In this document: piece by piece, positions 16,924-25,883 of the stretch
How positions within the stretch are numbered: position 1 is the stretch's first letter
Layout: each line of letters begins with the position of its first letter
Assembly (NCBI RefSeq): GCF_000701705.1
Contig: NZ_JNJP01000021.1
Location: 1-54,306, forward strand
From: Bilophila wadsworthia ATCC 49260
Lineage (GTDB): Bacteria; Desulfobacterota; Desulfovibrionia; Desulfovibrionales; Desulfovibrionaceae
Length of the DNA: 54,306 nucleotides
Direction of reading: 5' to 3'
Made by a program: the position numbers and the translations under genes
The notes under the pieces: model-generated
The model's database searches: none
What the model was told of the DNA's origin: nothing
Seen by the model: the letters and a program-made list of their open reading frames with translations, nothing else

Positions 16924-17772
16924 CTAGCGGACGTAGAGCCAGAGGATGTTGAAGATGGCCAGGCCCAGCGTGATGCCGAAGGCATGCTTGAGCATCCAGC
17001 CCCACGTCATACGCGCGCAGACGTTGTCGACGACGATTTCGAGCGCGTAGGTCAGCACGAGCAGGACGACCATGCCCGTGATGCTGGTGTGCCAGAACAG
17101 GGAGCACAGGCCGAGCAGCAGGATGACGTCGAGCCAGTGGGAGATTTCGAGCAGCGCGAGCTGGGGGCCGGAATAGTCGGTCAGCACGCCGCGCACGATT
17201 TCCTGATGCCCGTGGTGACAGGAGGCGATGTCGAAGGGCGACTTGGCGAGCTTGATGGTCAGCGCGTAGCCGAGCGCGATGAACAGGAACGGCAGGTGCG
17301 GCAGCAGCGGCACGTCGAGCGCGTAGATGTCGGAGATCATGAAGCTGCCGGTGGCGGCGGACATGCCCACGAAGGTGAGGATGACCAGCGGCTCGTAGGC
17401 GAGCATCTGGAGCAGTTCGCGCTGCGCGCCCACGTTGCTGTAGGGCGAGTCGGCGGAAAGCGCGCCGGCCACCTTGAACACCGCGCCGACCGTCATGACG
17501 AAGAACAGCAGCAGCATGTCGCCCTGCATGAAGAACATGAGCAGGGCAATGGCCGAAGCCATGAGACAGACGTAGGACGAGAAGATGAGCCACGGGTTGG
17601 TCACGCAAGGGGCTTTCCCGAAAAGCTTCAGGACGTCGTAGAAGGGCTGGAGCAGCGGCGGCCCCTGCCTGGACTGGAGACGGGCCGTCAGGCGTCTGTC
17701 CACCCCGGCGAGAAGTCCGCCCGCGGGAACGGCTACAGCGACTGCGATGAGGGCGAAAATGAGCTTCAGCAT
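16924..17772 (-). CDS. echB: Ech hydrogenase membrane subunit B (NuoH-like)
   Basis: A 282-residue integral membrane protein with about eight hydrophobic segments. It has NuoH/HycD landmarks: an N-terminal RRLTARLQSRQGPPLLQPFYD loop, and the conserved PFDIASCHHGHQEIVRG block that contributes to the membrane-peripheral arm interface. It anchors the catalytic subunits. The start overlaps the echA stop by one base (TAATG), indicating coupled translation. Confidence 0.94.
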   Translation of the reverse strand: MLKLIFALIAVAVAVPAGGLLAGVDRRLTARLQSRQGPPLLQPFYDVLKLFGKAPCVTNPWLIFSSYVCLMASAIALLMFFMQGDMLLLFFVMTVGAVFKVAGALSADSPYSNVGAQRELLQMLAYEPLVILTFVGMSAATGSFMISDIYALDVPLLPHLPFLFIALGYALTIKLAKSPFDIASCHHGHQEIVRGVLTDYSGPQLALLEISHWLDVILLLGLCSLFWHTSITGMVVLLVLTYALEIVVDNVCARMTWGWMLKHAFGITLGLAIFNILWLYVR

Positions 17773-19706
17773 TAGAGCAGACCTCCCAACATGACCACCA
17801 TGAGGACAATGGCGATGGTGTTGATCCTGCCGGTGAGCGTCTGTTCACCGAACCAGGCTTCCATATAATAGTTGGACGACTTCGGTTCCACAAAGGTGTT
17901 CAGCGGGCCGTTGAAACCCACCTTGCCGTCCTGCACATACTGGATGCCGGAGAGGTAAGGCAGCGCGCAGGGTCCCCGTTCGGCCTTTTTGGACTGGCGC
18001 AGGGCATACCACATGCCGAGCGCGAGCAGGAAGAACATGGGATAGACGGCGAACAGCCCCCTGCCGTTGGTCAGGATTCCCCAGTCGGAAGCGAACATGC
18101 CCTCAACCCCGAACAGCGAGGCGATGCTCTGTTCGATGCCGCTGAAGATCCACGGCACGAAGAGGGAGAGGGCGATGGCGCCGTAGAGGAGCGTGCGCAG
18201 GGCGAAGCTCATGGTGCCGTCGAGGTGCTCGGGGACGGGGCGCTTGTCGCTCAGCGGGTCGCTGCCGAGGAGCAGGCCAGCCCAGCGGGCCCAGAACAGC
18301 ACGGTGAGGGCGCTGCCGAAGGCGATGAGCACCACGAGCACGGGCATGAAGGCCGGGGCCGAGGCGGACGCTTCGATGGCGATCCACTTGGCGAGCAGCG
18401 CGCCGAAGGGCGGCAGCATCATGGTTACGATGCCGAACAGCGTGATGACCGCCACGCGGGGCATGATCTTGTACAAGCCGCGCATGGATTCGATGTCACG
18501 CGAGCCGATGTGCTGTTCGATGGTGCCCACGCAGAGGAAGAGGAGGCCCTTGGAAACCGCGTGGAAGATGATGAGCAGGATGGCGGCGGTGATGGCCGCC
18601 GGGGTCGCCATGCCGGCGCACGCGATGATGAGCCCGAGGTTGGCGATGGTGGAGTAGGCGAGGATCTTCTTGCCGTTGCTCTGGCCGCAGGCCAGGGCGG
18701 AAGCGGCCACGAAGGTGAAGGCGCCGGTCAGGGAAACGATGCCCGCGAGCATGGTCCCGGCGAAGGCCGGAGAGAGGCGCAGCACAAGGTAGACGCCGGC
18801 CTTGACCATCGTGGAGGAGTGCAGCAGGGCGGAAACGGGCGTAGGGGCGACCATGGCGCCGCACAGCCAGCTCTGGAAGGGAAGCTGCGCGGATTTGGTG
18901 AACGCGGCGAAGCAGAGGAAGGCGATGGGCAGCATGGCGGCCGTGGAATGCATGACCACGGACTGGGCCAGCATGGCCTGGATGGACAGGGTGCCGATGG
19001 CCTTCTGCATGAACAGCATGGCGGCGAGGAAGCCGATGCCGCCCACCATGTTCATCCACAAGGCGCGGGTCGCGTTGCGCTTGGCTTCGCGGGTGCCGTC
19101 ATGGCTGATGAGGAAGAAGGAACACAGGGTGGTGATTTCCCAGAAGAAGAACACCCATGTGAGGCTGTCGCAGAGGACGAGGCCGTTCATCGCGCCAAGG
19201 AACAGCAGCAGGAAGAAGAAAAAGCGGGACTGCTTGGATTTGGCGAGGCGGAGATGATCCTCATGCTCCTGCATGTAGCCGAGGCCGAAAATGCACACGA
19301 TCCCGCCGACGAGGGAGATCACGAGCACCATGACGAGGGCCAGCGGATCCGCAAGGAATGCGGTGGCCTGATGGCCTTCCAGCATGAAGAAATCGAGGTA
19401 GATCATACCGGCCAGCTGGCCGAGCGCGAGACCCATGGACAGCCTGTGGCGTATATTCACGGCCACGTACAGGATGAACACGAGCAAGGCGAGATCGAGC
19501 ACGGTCATCAGGGGCTGGAGGGAACTGTCCGGCGATATGGGCAGCACGAAGCTGCCGTACAGGGCTAGGCCCAGTGCGGACAGTGCTGTGATCCCGGTGC
19601 CGGCATACACGATGCGGCGGCGCAGGGTTCCTTCTTTGTCCAGGGCTACAGCGACAGCCGCGATCAGCGGAAAAACGATGCAGCCGAAGAGGAGCAATTG
19701 CAACAT
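17772..19706 (-). CDS. echA: Ech hydrogenase antiporter-like subunit A (NuoL-like)
   Basis: A 644-residue protein with about 14-16 membrane helices, of the NuoL/MrpA antiporter family, thought to move ions across the membrane as H2 is made or used. Key features are the WVFFFWEITTLCSFFLI segment with the conserved Glu, and the Lys-containing FTKSAQLPFQSWLCGAMVAPTPVSALLHSSTMVKAGVYL block. It opens the six-gene operon echABCDEF, which is complete and in canonical order. TGAGG precedes the ATG. The operon would couple ferredoxin oxidation to proton reduction and ion pumping, or run in reverse. Confidence 0.95.
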   Translation of the reverse strand: MLQLLLFGCIVFPLIAAVAVALDKEGTLRRRIVYAGTGITALSALGLALYGSFVLPISPDSSLQPLMTVLDLALLVFILYVAVNIRHRLSMGLALGQLAGMIYLDFFMLEGHQATAFLADPLALVMVLVISLVGGIVCIFGLGYMQEHEDHLRLAKSKQSRFFFFLLLFLGAMNGLVLCDSLTWVFFFWEITTLCSFFLISHDGTREAKRNATRALWMNMVGGIGFLAAMLFMQKAIGTLSIQAMLAQSVVMHSTAAMLPIAFLCFAAFTKSAQLPFQSWLCGAMVAPTPVSALLHSSTMVKAGVYLVLRLSPAFAGTMLAGIVSLTGAFTFVAASALACGQSNGKKILAYSTIANLGLIIACAGMATPAAITAAILLIIFHAVSKGLLFLCVGTIEQHIGSRDIESMRGLYKIMPRVAVITLFGIVTMMLPPFGALLAKWIAIEASASAPAFMPVLVVLIAFGSALTVLFWARWAGLLLGSDPLSDKRPVPEHLDGTMSFALRTLLYGAIALSLFVPWIFSGIEQSIASLFGVEGMFASDWGILTNGRGLFAVYPMFFLLALGMWYALRQSKKAERGPCALPYLSGIQYVQDGKVGFNGPLNTFVEPKSSNYYMEAWFGEQTLTGRINTIAIVLMVVMLGGLL

Positions 19707-20137
19707 GGACGCCTCACTTGACTTGCGGGGTTGACCCGAACGCGACCCCCCTCCGGGAGTCTTTGGTTTCCTGAGCGCTCAGGACCGTACAAAAGCGGGA
19801 TCGGCCGGCGGGATTCGCGCCCCGGGCACGGTCGGACCCGAAAATACACGGATGTCGAGAAGGGAAAAAAGGTCAGCCGCAAACTCGCCAAAAGCGGTCC
19901 GGACATGAAAAAATCCCCCCTCCATCCGATTTATTTTCATGGCTCAAAAGCAATGGGGCGTCAAGGAAGAAATAGCACAACTGGTTGGTTAAACAGTTTA
20001 TTAAGGAATGTTTTCACAGGTAGTTGGGAACATTTGAAGGTCACACCTTTTGAAGCATCGTGGCACGATTGCTTTTTCCGGACACCCCTTTCGTCTTTTC
20101 GCTTGACTTTTGAAGGCGCTTTCGGCTTGTTTTTCTC
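19707..20137. other. Divergent intergenic region between ech operon and lnt
   Basis: 430 nt holding the promoters of two divergent units. The left part contains a perfect 14-bp palindrome CCTGAGCGCTCAGG (19770-19783), about 65 nt upstream of echA and a possible operator. The right part, before lnt, is more AT-rich and has TTGACT at about 20103, without a clear -10. No gene was recognised. Confidence 0.5.
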
Positions 20138-21715
20138 ATGAATATGCTCTGGTGGATTTTTTGCGGCGCGGCGGGGCTCTGGATCGGTATGCCCAATCCC
20201 GTGGCGTCTTTTCCGGCTGCGGCGCTCCTGTATCCGGCCTCCCTGTTCCTGCTTGGGACAGGTTCCACAAGCTGGAAACACGCTTTCCGGCTCGGTTGGC
20301 TCTGCGGTCTGGCGGGGGCCTCGGCCTGCCTCTACTGGCTGGCCATCCCGGTTCACGACTTCGGGGGGCTGCCGTGGGCGCTCTCCGCACCCTGCCCGCT
20401 GCTCATGGGCGCGTATATCGGCCTGTACGGAAGCCTGTTCGCCGCGCTGGCCCATGCCCTGAGGGGGGAACCGGCATGGCGGAAGGGTGTGGCGCTCGGG
20501 CTCGGCTGGTATCTTATGGAATGCTTCCGGGGCTGGTTCTTCACCGGTTTCCCTTGGATTACGCTGGCCTCGGCCTTCACGCCGTGGACGCCCGTCATCC
20601 AGCTGGCCTCGGTGATCGGTGCGTATGGGCTCGGCGGCCTGCTGGCTGGCTTGTCCTGCCTTTGTGCGGAAGGGATTCTCCGTGTGCGGCACCCTCATGC
20701 GCTTCGGAAGCGCTGGCTTCCGGCCCTTGGCGGTTCCCTTGCAGGTATCTTTCTGGTTGTTGCCTTCGGCGTGTTTTCCCTCTCTTTTGCGCCTTCCGGC
20801 CAAGGAGGGCTGTGGGTATCCTTGGAGCAGGGCAACCTTGATCAGAACGTGAAGTGGGAGCCGGCCATGCAGCGGCTTACGGTCAGGCGTTATCTTTCCC
20901 TGAGCGCGGAATCCCTGTCCGTGCCGGAATCGGAGCGCCCCGAGCTATTGATCTGGCCTGAAACGGCCATGCCCTTCGATTATCAGACCGCGCCGGAACT
21001 TTCGGCGGCGATCCGCGCCTTTGCGAGGGATCGCCGCGTGGCCCTGCTGTTCGGCGCGCCGGGGTTCCGCAATCGCGGGGACGGGGTTGTCGACGCCTTC
21101 AACCGTGCTTACCTTATAGCGCCGAACGGGGTGGGCGAAGGATGGTACGACAAGGAACATCTTGTGCCCTTCGGGGAGTACGTGCCGCCGTTCCTCGATC
21201 TGCCGTTCCTGCGGCCATTGCTGCAGGGCGTGGGCGAGTTCCTGCCCGGCGAGTCCACCGGGCCGCTGGTCCTGCCCGCCACGCCGCAGCTTTCGCCGGA
21301 TCGGGGGCCGCTTGTTCTGGGCGTGCTCATTTGTTATGAATCCATCTTTCCCGAGCTGGCCCGCAAGCAGGTCGCCCAAGGGGCCACGCTGCTGGTGAAC
21401 ATCAGCAACGATGCATGGTTCGGGCGGTCCTCCGCTCCCGAGCAGCATCTTTCCCTCGGCATCCTGCGGGCTGTGGAGCAGCGCCGCTGGATAGCCCGTT
21501 CCACGAACACCGGCATTTCCGCCTTCGTGGACCCGACGGGGGCCGTCGTGGCCCGCAGCGGCCTGTTCAAGGCCGAGAGCCTGTCGCACCCGGTCGTCCC
21601 GCTGATGGAGAAATCCGTCTTTTTCACTCTGGAACCGTGGCTGCCGTGGGCCGGGCTTGCTCTTTTTCTCACGTTTTTCGCGCCGGTCCTTTCGCGGTTC
21701 CGGCGTCACATCTAA
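20138..21715 (+). CDS. lnt: Apolipoprotein N-acyltransferase
   Basis: Transfers the third acyl chain onto the N-terminal cysteine of lipoproteins in the inner membrane, finishing lipoprotein maturation. The 525-residue protein has an N-terminal block of about six helices (to residue about 215) and a C-terminal nitrilase-fold domain. The catalytic triad is visible: Glu in WPETAMPF, Lys in WYDKEHLVPFGEY, and Cys in GVLICYESIFPE. A last helix near the C-terminus returns to the membrane. It is followed 20 nt later by prfB, so the two are probably cotranscribed. Confidence 0.96.
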   Translation: MNMLWWIFCGAAGLWIGMPNPVASFPAAALLYPASLFLLGTGSTSWKHAFRLGWLCGLAGASACLYWLAIPVHDFGGLPWALSAPCPLLMGAYIGLYGSLFAALAHALRGEPAWRKGVALGLGWYLMECFRGWFFTGFPWITLASAFTPWTPVIQLASVIGAYGLGGLLAGLSCLCAEGILRVRHPHALRKRWLPALGGSLAGIFLVVAFGVFSLSFAPSGQGGLWVSLEQGNLDQNVKWEPAMQRLTVRRYLSLSAESLSVPESERPELLIWPETAMPFDYQTAPELSAAIRAFARDRRVALLFGAPGFRNRGDGVVDAFNRAYLIAPNGVGEGWYDKEHLVPFGEYVPPFLDLPFLRPLLQGVGEFLPGESTGPLVLPATPQLSPDRGPLVLGVLICYESIFPELARKQVAQGATLLVNISNDAWFGRSSAPEQHLSLGILRAVEQRRWIARSTNTGISAFVDPTGAVVARSGLFKAESLSHPVVPLMEKSVFFTLEPWLPWAGLALFLTFFAPVLSRFRRHI

Positions 21716-21735
21716 CCGAACGACAAGGATTTCCA

Positions 21736-22891
21736 ATGCTTCAGCTTGCTGATTTGAAAAGCCGCATCGCGGCGTTGTCCTCGCAGTTCGAGACGCTCTG
21801 GGGGCGTCTTTGACCAGCCTTCCCTGTCCGCACGTCTCGCTGAAATAGAGAAAGAGCTCTCCGCGCCCGACGCGTGGAACGCCCCGGAAAAGCTGACCCC
21901 GGTGCTGCGCGAGAAGAGCCGTTTGGAAGCGGAACTGGACCGTCTTGATACGCTCAAGAACTGCCATGCCTCCATGCTCGACTGGCAGGAAATGGCGCAG
22001 GAGCTTTCCGGCGGCGCGGAAATCAAGGAAGGCGGAGATGCCGCCGAAGCGCTGGAGTCGTTGAGCGCGGAGATCGAGCGCCTCACCGAACTCCTCGAAG
22101 AAACGGAAACCAACCTGCTCCTTTCTTCCGAAGAGGATCACGCCGACGCCATTCTCGAAATCCACCCCGGCGCGGGCGGCACGGAGGCGCAGGACTGGGC
22201 GCAGATGCTCCAGCGCATGTACCTGCGTTGGGCGGACTCGCACGGTTTTTCCGTAGAGGAGCTGGACTTCCTGCCCGGCGACGAAGCCGGGATCAAGAGC
22301 GTGAGCCTGCGTATTTCCGGCGAGAACGTATATGGCTTCCTCAAAGGGGAGCGCGGCATCCACCGCCTCATCCGTATTTCTCCCTTTGACTCTTCGGGAC
22401 GCCGCCACACTTCCTTTGCCTCGGTGGATGTGATCCCCGACGCGGGCGACGACATCGAAATCGAGATCAAGGAATCGGATCTGCGCGTGGACATCTTCTG
22501 CGCCAGCGGCCCCGGCGGGCAGGGCGTGAACACGACGTATTCCGCCGTGCGCATCACGCACATCCCCTCGGGCATCTCCGTCCAGTGCCAAAACGAGCGC
22601 TCGCAGCATCACAACAAGGATTCCGCCATGCGCATCCTGCGCGGGCGCCTCTACGATCTGGAATTGAGCAAGCGCGATGCCGCCCGTCAGGCCGAGTACG
22701 CGGGCAAGAATGCCATCAGCTTCGGCAGCCAGATCCGTACGTACACGCTGCAGCCGTACCGTTTGGTGAAGGACCATCGCAACAACTGCGAAATCGGCGA
22801 CACCGACGCCGTGCTTGATGGACGCATCGACAAACTGCTCCGTGATTACCTGTTGTGGCAGCATGCAAACAGGCAGCAACAGCAGCAGTAA
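21736..22891 (+). CDS. prfB: Peptide chain release factor 2, with programmed +1 frameshift
   Basis: RF2 recognises UGA and UAA stops and triggers peptide release. Translation starts at 21736; after 25 codons the frame meets CTT TGA C (TGA at 21811-21813), preceded three bases upstream by a GGGGG Shine-Dalgarno-like run, the classic autoregulatory frameshift. After slipping one base at 21811 the frame continues from 21812 to the stop at 22891, giving 384 residues. Landmarks are the RF2 tripeptide SPF (FDSSGRRHTS follows) and the GGQ motif in SGPGGQGVN. The protein ends in a run of glutamines. The split should not be read as a pseudogene. Confidence 0.96.
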
Positions 22892-22969
22892 AGGGCAGCT
22901 CCCGGTGGGCTGGAGAAAACCGCTCTGCGTGCGGTACCCGCAAAAAACGACGTGAAGATATTGGGGATT

Positions 22970-23004
22970 GGGAGGAGACGTTTCCTAAAAAAATGTCTCC
23001 TCCC
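22970..23004. repeat. Intergenic hairpin related to the purine-rich repeats
   Basis: GGGAGGAGAC (22970-22979) and GTCTCCTCCC (22995-23004) with an A-rich loop, 80 nt after prfB. The GATTGGGAGG start matches the flank of the palindrome at 12373, but the CTTTCT core is missing. The remaining roughly 400 nt between prfB and HU contain only this and the HU promoter. Confidence 0.6.
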
Positions 23005-23226
23005 CTCCATTTTCCCCATTATTCCCTTCAGCCCGCGAACCGTTTGCCATTTTTGAAATATCGATGATTGTATAGTGAAACAAGGCTGGTGTTGTTCCGT
23101 AACCGGCGCAAACCGTTCTAAAAGCCTTGCGGGAGAAGGAACAGGCGACTCTCGGAAGGGGGCGAGTTGCTGTCGGGGGATTCACAACATGGTGAGAGTA
23201 AAAGTGATTTTCTGTTAGAAATCCTC

Positions 23227-23255
23227 TTGCCCATGCCGTGGGGCTTATGTATATT
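23227..23255 (+). promoter_or_regulatory. Sigma-70 promoter for HU
   Basis: TTGCCC (23227-23232) and TATATT (23250-23255) with an ideal 17-nt spacer, about 25-30 nt before the HU ribosome site. Confidence 0.65.
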
Positions 23256-23286
23256 GCAGCAATACTGCACTTTTCACGGAGTTGTC

Positions 23287-23562
23287 ATGAACAAAAGCGA
23301 GCTGGTCAAAGCCTTGGCTGATCAGGCCAACATTTCTCTGGATGAGGCGACCCTTGTGGTCAACACGTTTGTGGACAGCATGAAGGATTCCCTCCTTGAA
23401 GGCGGCCGTGTGGAGATCCGCGGGTTCGGCAGTTTTAAGGTGAAGGAATACGGCAGTTATGCTGGCCGCAATCCGCGCACCGGTGAAAAGGTTGCCGTGG
23501 AACCCAAGCGCCTTCCCTTCTTCCGCGCCGGGAAAGAACTCAAAGAATATCTCAACGCGTAA
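23287..23562 (+). CDS. HU-family DNA-binding protein
   Basis: A 91-residue nucleoid protein that bends and compacts DNA as a dimer. The fold is clear: NKSELVKALADQANISLDEA at the N-terminus, GRVEIRGFGSFKVKEY in the body, and the DNA-binding arm signature GRNPRTGEKVAVEP. Length is standard. The ATG at 23287 has CGGAG before it; the longer open frame upstream overlaps the promoter. A terminator hairpin lies 60 nt downstream, inside the start region of the next gene. Confidence 0.95.
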   Translation: MNKSELVKALADQANISLDEATLVVNTFVDSMKDSLLEGGRVEIRGFGSFKVKEYGSYAGRNPRTGEKVAVEPKRLPFFRAGKELKEYLNA

Positions 23563-23568
23563 GTTGAG

Positions 23569-24582
23569 ATGCGGGAATTCGTCTCTGTGAATACGGACGG
23601 CGTGAAAACATCCCGCAGATGTCCGGGGGAGTCCGCCTCCCCCGGCTTTCTTGTTTTGTGCCTGCTGCTGTTCTCTTTTATCGGGACAGCGGTGGCCTCT
23701 GAGCTTTTCCCCGAGGGGGAAGGGCTGCGGACAGCCCCTGAGCTTTCCGTTTCCGCCACGGCGCAGCCGATCCTGCGCATCCTGTATGCCGCCGATTCCC
23801 ACGGCGTGCTTCATCCCTGCCCTTCCTGAGGACACACGCTGGTAGGCGGCGTGGCCCGGCGGGCCACCGTTCTCGAAGGCTATCGGCGCGAACCCGTGCC
23901 CACCCTGACGCTGGTGGGGGCGGACGAATTTTCTCCCGATACCGAACTCCCCGATCCCGCGAAAACGGGCGATGCCTCGCCGGAAGCAGTGCGCGCCGTG
24001 TACGACGCCCTGCATGTCGACTGCGGCATGTTGTCCGCCGGTGCCGCCGCATGGTTCGGTGCGTCGCGCCCCCGGAATTTCTTCGAAGTGGGCGATACGC
24101 CCGTAACGAAGCGGTTCCATGTCGGCGGGGTGCCCGTGGCGGTGATCCTGTTCCCGCCGCTGTCGGCGGGAGGCACGCCGGAAACGGAGGCGCCCACGCC
24201 GAAGCTCCTTGCGTCGGTGCTTGCCGCTGCCGATGCCGCTTCCGACGCCGCAATCCGCATCGGGATCAGCCCGTGGGGATTTGAGGGAGAGTTCGCCGTC
24301 CGCGAGGCGTTGGAACAGCGTTATCATCTTTTGCTCGGCGGCGGCCCCGGCGCGGCGTTCGCGGGCGAGGTCAACGCGCAGGCCCCCGGCCTCATCTGGT
24401 CGCGGGCCGACAAGGACGGGCGCAGCGTCATGGCTATCGACATCATGGCCCTGCCCGAGCCGGGCGTGCCCTTTGCGTGGGAATGGGGCCTCTCCATGCA
24501 GGCGCAGGAAGTGCGCCTCACCTCCGCCGTCCCGTCCGATCCGCATATGGAAGCGCTGGCGGCAGGGAAGGCAGCCCGCTGA
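23569..24582 (+). CDS. Putative selenoprotein, exported UshA/metallophosphatase-like protein
   Basis: One continuous frame of 338 codons is interrupted only by TGA at 23827-23829 (codon 87). Reading it as selenocysteine gives ILYAADSHGVLHPCPS-U-GHTLVGGVARRAT, a CxxU redox or metal-binding motif (Cys84, Sec87). The context resembles the EPCGC...GGLARR motif of 5'-nucleotidase-like metallophosphatases. A hydrophobic segment (FLVLCLLLFSFIGTAVAS, residues about 27-44) is a probable signal peptide, so the protein acts outside the cytoplasm. A SECIS-like hairpin lies 21 bases after the TGA. The metallophosphatase metal ligands after the motif look degenerate. The start is uncertain: ATG 23569 has a poor ribosome site and an HU terminator overlaps codons 19-30. 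A nonsense mutation is the alternative. Confidence 0.65.
23623..23657 (+). terminator. Rho-independent terminator after HU
   Basis: CCGGGGGAG (23623-23631) and CTCCCCCGG (23637-23645) followed by CTTTCTTGTTTT. Well placed for HU, yet it sits inside the 5' end of the downstream frame, so that gene would depend on read-through or start beyond it. Confidence 0.8.
23851..23867 (+). promoter_or_regulatory. SECIS-like hairpin downstream of in-frame TGA
   Basis: GTGGCCC-GGC-GGGCCAC: a perfect 7-bp stem with a 3-nt loop whose first two bases are GG, the loop lying 29-31 bases after the TGA. Bacterial SECIS elements known from SelB studies have a G-containing apical loop roughly 16-37 bases after the UGA, so geometry fits. 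A second, weaker stem (CACGC/GCGTG) lies between. Confidence 0.55.
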
Positions 24583-24603
24583 AACAGCCAAGAGAGCTTA
24601 TGC

Positions 24604-24640
24604 AAACGCGCCGTCCCTGTTGGGGCGGCGCGTTTCTTTT
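24604..24640. terminator. Terminator between convergent genes
   Basis: AAACGCGCCG and CGGCGCGTTT arms with inner CCC/GGG pairing and a CTTTT tail on the plus strand, ending the putative selenoprotein gene. It also faces the oppositely oriented binding-protein gene. Confidence 0.85.
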
Positions 24641-24659
24641 CGCAAAAAGTTTGGAACTC

Positions 24660-25703
24660 TTACTGCTGGAGGCCCTTGAGGAACGAGTCGTTGAGGAAAC
24701 CGAACGCATTCAGGTTGGCGACATCTTCCTGAGAAAGTTCTCCGATCCTGCCGTAGAAGGCGGTGATGCCGCGGAGCCAGTTCCTGAGGTTGCCGGATTC
24801 GGGATGGAAAAGCGTGATCTGCTCTCCCAGCGAGAACACGGGATGAGCCCGGAGGTCTTCCACGGCTTCCTCGCGCGTCATCAGCTTTTCGTTCCATGTC
24901 TTATTGAAGCGGATATATTCCTGCACGAACGCATCGAAGCCTTCGCTGTGCATGGCGTCGACGACGCGGAGGTAGACGCGCAGGAAAGCCCGCACCTGTT
25001 CGGGGTTCTTGTCGGCGAACTCGCGGTCGGCCAGCAGAAGAATAGGCTGGCGGATGCCGCAGTCCGGGGAGCTGGCGGCAATCTGATAGCCCTTTTGAGC
25101 CGCCGTGTAGGTGGCGGGAGCCCATATGGAAACGGCGTCTCCGAATCCCTTGGAAAACATGTCCACAGCCGGGCCGGGCAGGACGTTCTGGATTTTCACG
25201 TCCTCGTCCTTGAGCCCGAGGATATGCAGCCAGGTGCTGAGCAGATAGTGCGCGGAGGTTTTTTCCGGGCACAGGATGAGCTTGCCGCGCACGGTGTCCG
25301 CACTGCCGTAGACGTCGGGATAACGGGGATTGGCTCCCTTGGCCTTCAGGATCGGGCTGTCGGGACGGACATAGATGGCGTTGAGATCGGATTCGTCGTT
25401 GCCGATGCCGACGACGTAGAATTGCCCCTTGGAGGCGGCCATGAGCGTTGGGACGGCTCCGCATCCGGCGATTTTCCATTGATAGTCGCCCTGCCGGGAA
25501 ACGATTTTGTCGCCGGAGCCGAAGCGGAGCATACGGATATCAAGGCCCGCGTCCTTGTCCCATCCTTTCTGTTTGGCATACCAGACGAGGAACGCCTCAT
25601 GCTCGCCGATCCAGGCCGTTTGCAGTTGCTCGGCGGCTTTTGCGTGAGAAGGGAGCAGACACAGGACGAAAGCCAGAAGGCTCATCAAAACGCGGAATCT
25701 CAT
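24660..25703 (-). CDS. TauA/NitT-like ABC substrate-binding protein (orphan), paralog 1
   Basis: A 347-residue periplasmic binding protein with a signal peptide (cleavage likely after SHAKA, residue about 23). The mature N-terminus, QTAWIGEHEAFLVWYAKQKGWDKDAGL, and the inner GVGNDE-like and TVRGKLILCPEKTSAHYLL segments place it in the NitT/TauT (aliphatic sulfonate/nitrate/thiamine-precursor) class. It is clearly paralogous to the product at 31411-32430. No ABC permease or ATPase is in the window, so its transporter must be elsewhere or it has another role. GAGGTGAT precedes the ATG. It is downstream of the CoA-ligase operon, separated by a terminator, and lacks the sigma-54 promoter seen for paralog 2. 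Confidence 0.85.
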   Translation of the reverse strand: MRFRVLMSLLAFVLCLLPSHAKAAEQLQTAWIGEHEAFLVWYAKQKGWDKDAGLDIRMLRFGSGDKIVSRQGDYQWKIAGCGAVPTLMAASKGQFYVVGIGNDESDLNAIYVRPDSPILKAKGANPRYPDVYGSADTVRGKLILCPEKTSAHYLLSTWLHILGLKDEDVKIQNVLPGPAVDMFSKGFGDAVSIWAPATYTAAQKGYQIAASSPDCGIRQPILLLADREFADKNPEQVRAFLRVYLRVVDAMHSEGFDAFVQEYIRFNKTWNEKLMTREEAVEDLRAHPVFSLGEQITLFHPESGNLRNWLRGITAFYGRIGELSQEDVANLNAFGFLNDSFLKGLQQ

Positions 25704-25847
25704 AGATCACCTCTGCCGGGGAGGGAGGGGTCCCGCCCGATCGGAATGTTGTCCGGCCGCGACGTGGCGGCCGTAACGAGCATAGAGTGGGTACGGGGCA
25801 CTGTCAAAACATGCGCCGCCAAAAAGGTGTGCCGGGCGGCGGTATGG

Positions 25848-25879
25848 AAAAAGGCGGGAGCGCAAGCACCCCCGCCTTT
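25848..25879 (-). terminator. Terminator of the CoA-ligase operon
   Basis: Arms AAAGGCGGG and CCCGCCTTT; on the minus strand the stem is followed by TTTTTCC. It sits four bases after the SucD-like stop. Confidence 0.85.
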
Positions 25880-25883
25880 CCGG

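Noticed and set aside
14482..19568. Several long plus-strand frames opposite the ech operon
   Set aside because: Antisense shadows; all six Ech subunits with their metal-binding motifs are on the minus strand.
20063..20080. TGGCACGATTGC before lnt, resembling a sigma-54 promoter
   Set aside because: Only two bases separate TGGCAC and TTGC, whereas five are required, so it does not fit -24/-12 spacing.
21736..22891. prfB read as a frameshifted pseudogene
   Set aside because: CTTTGAC with an upstream GGGGG run at codon 26 is the standard programmed RF2 frameshift.
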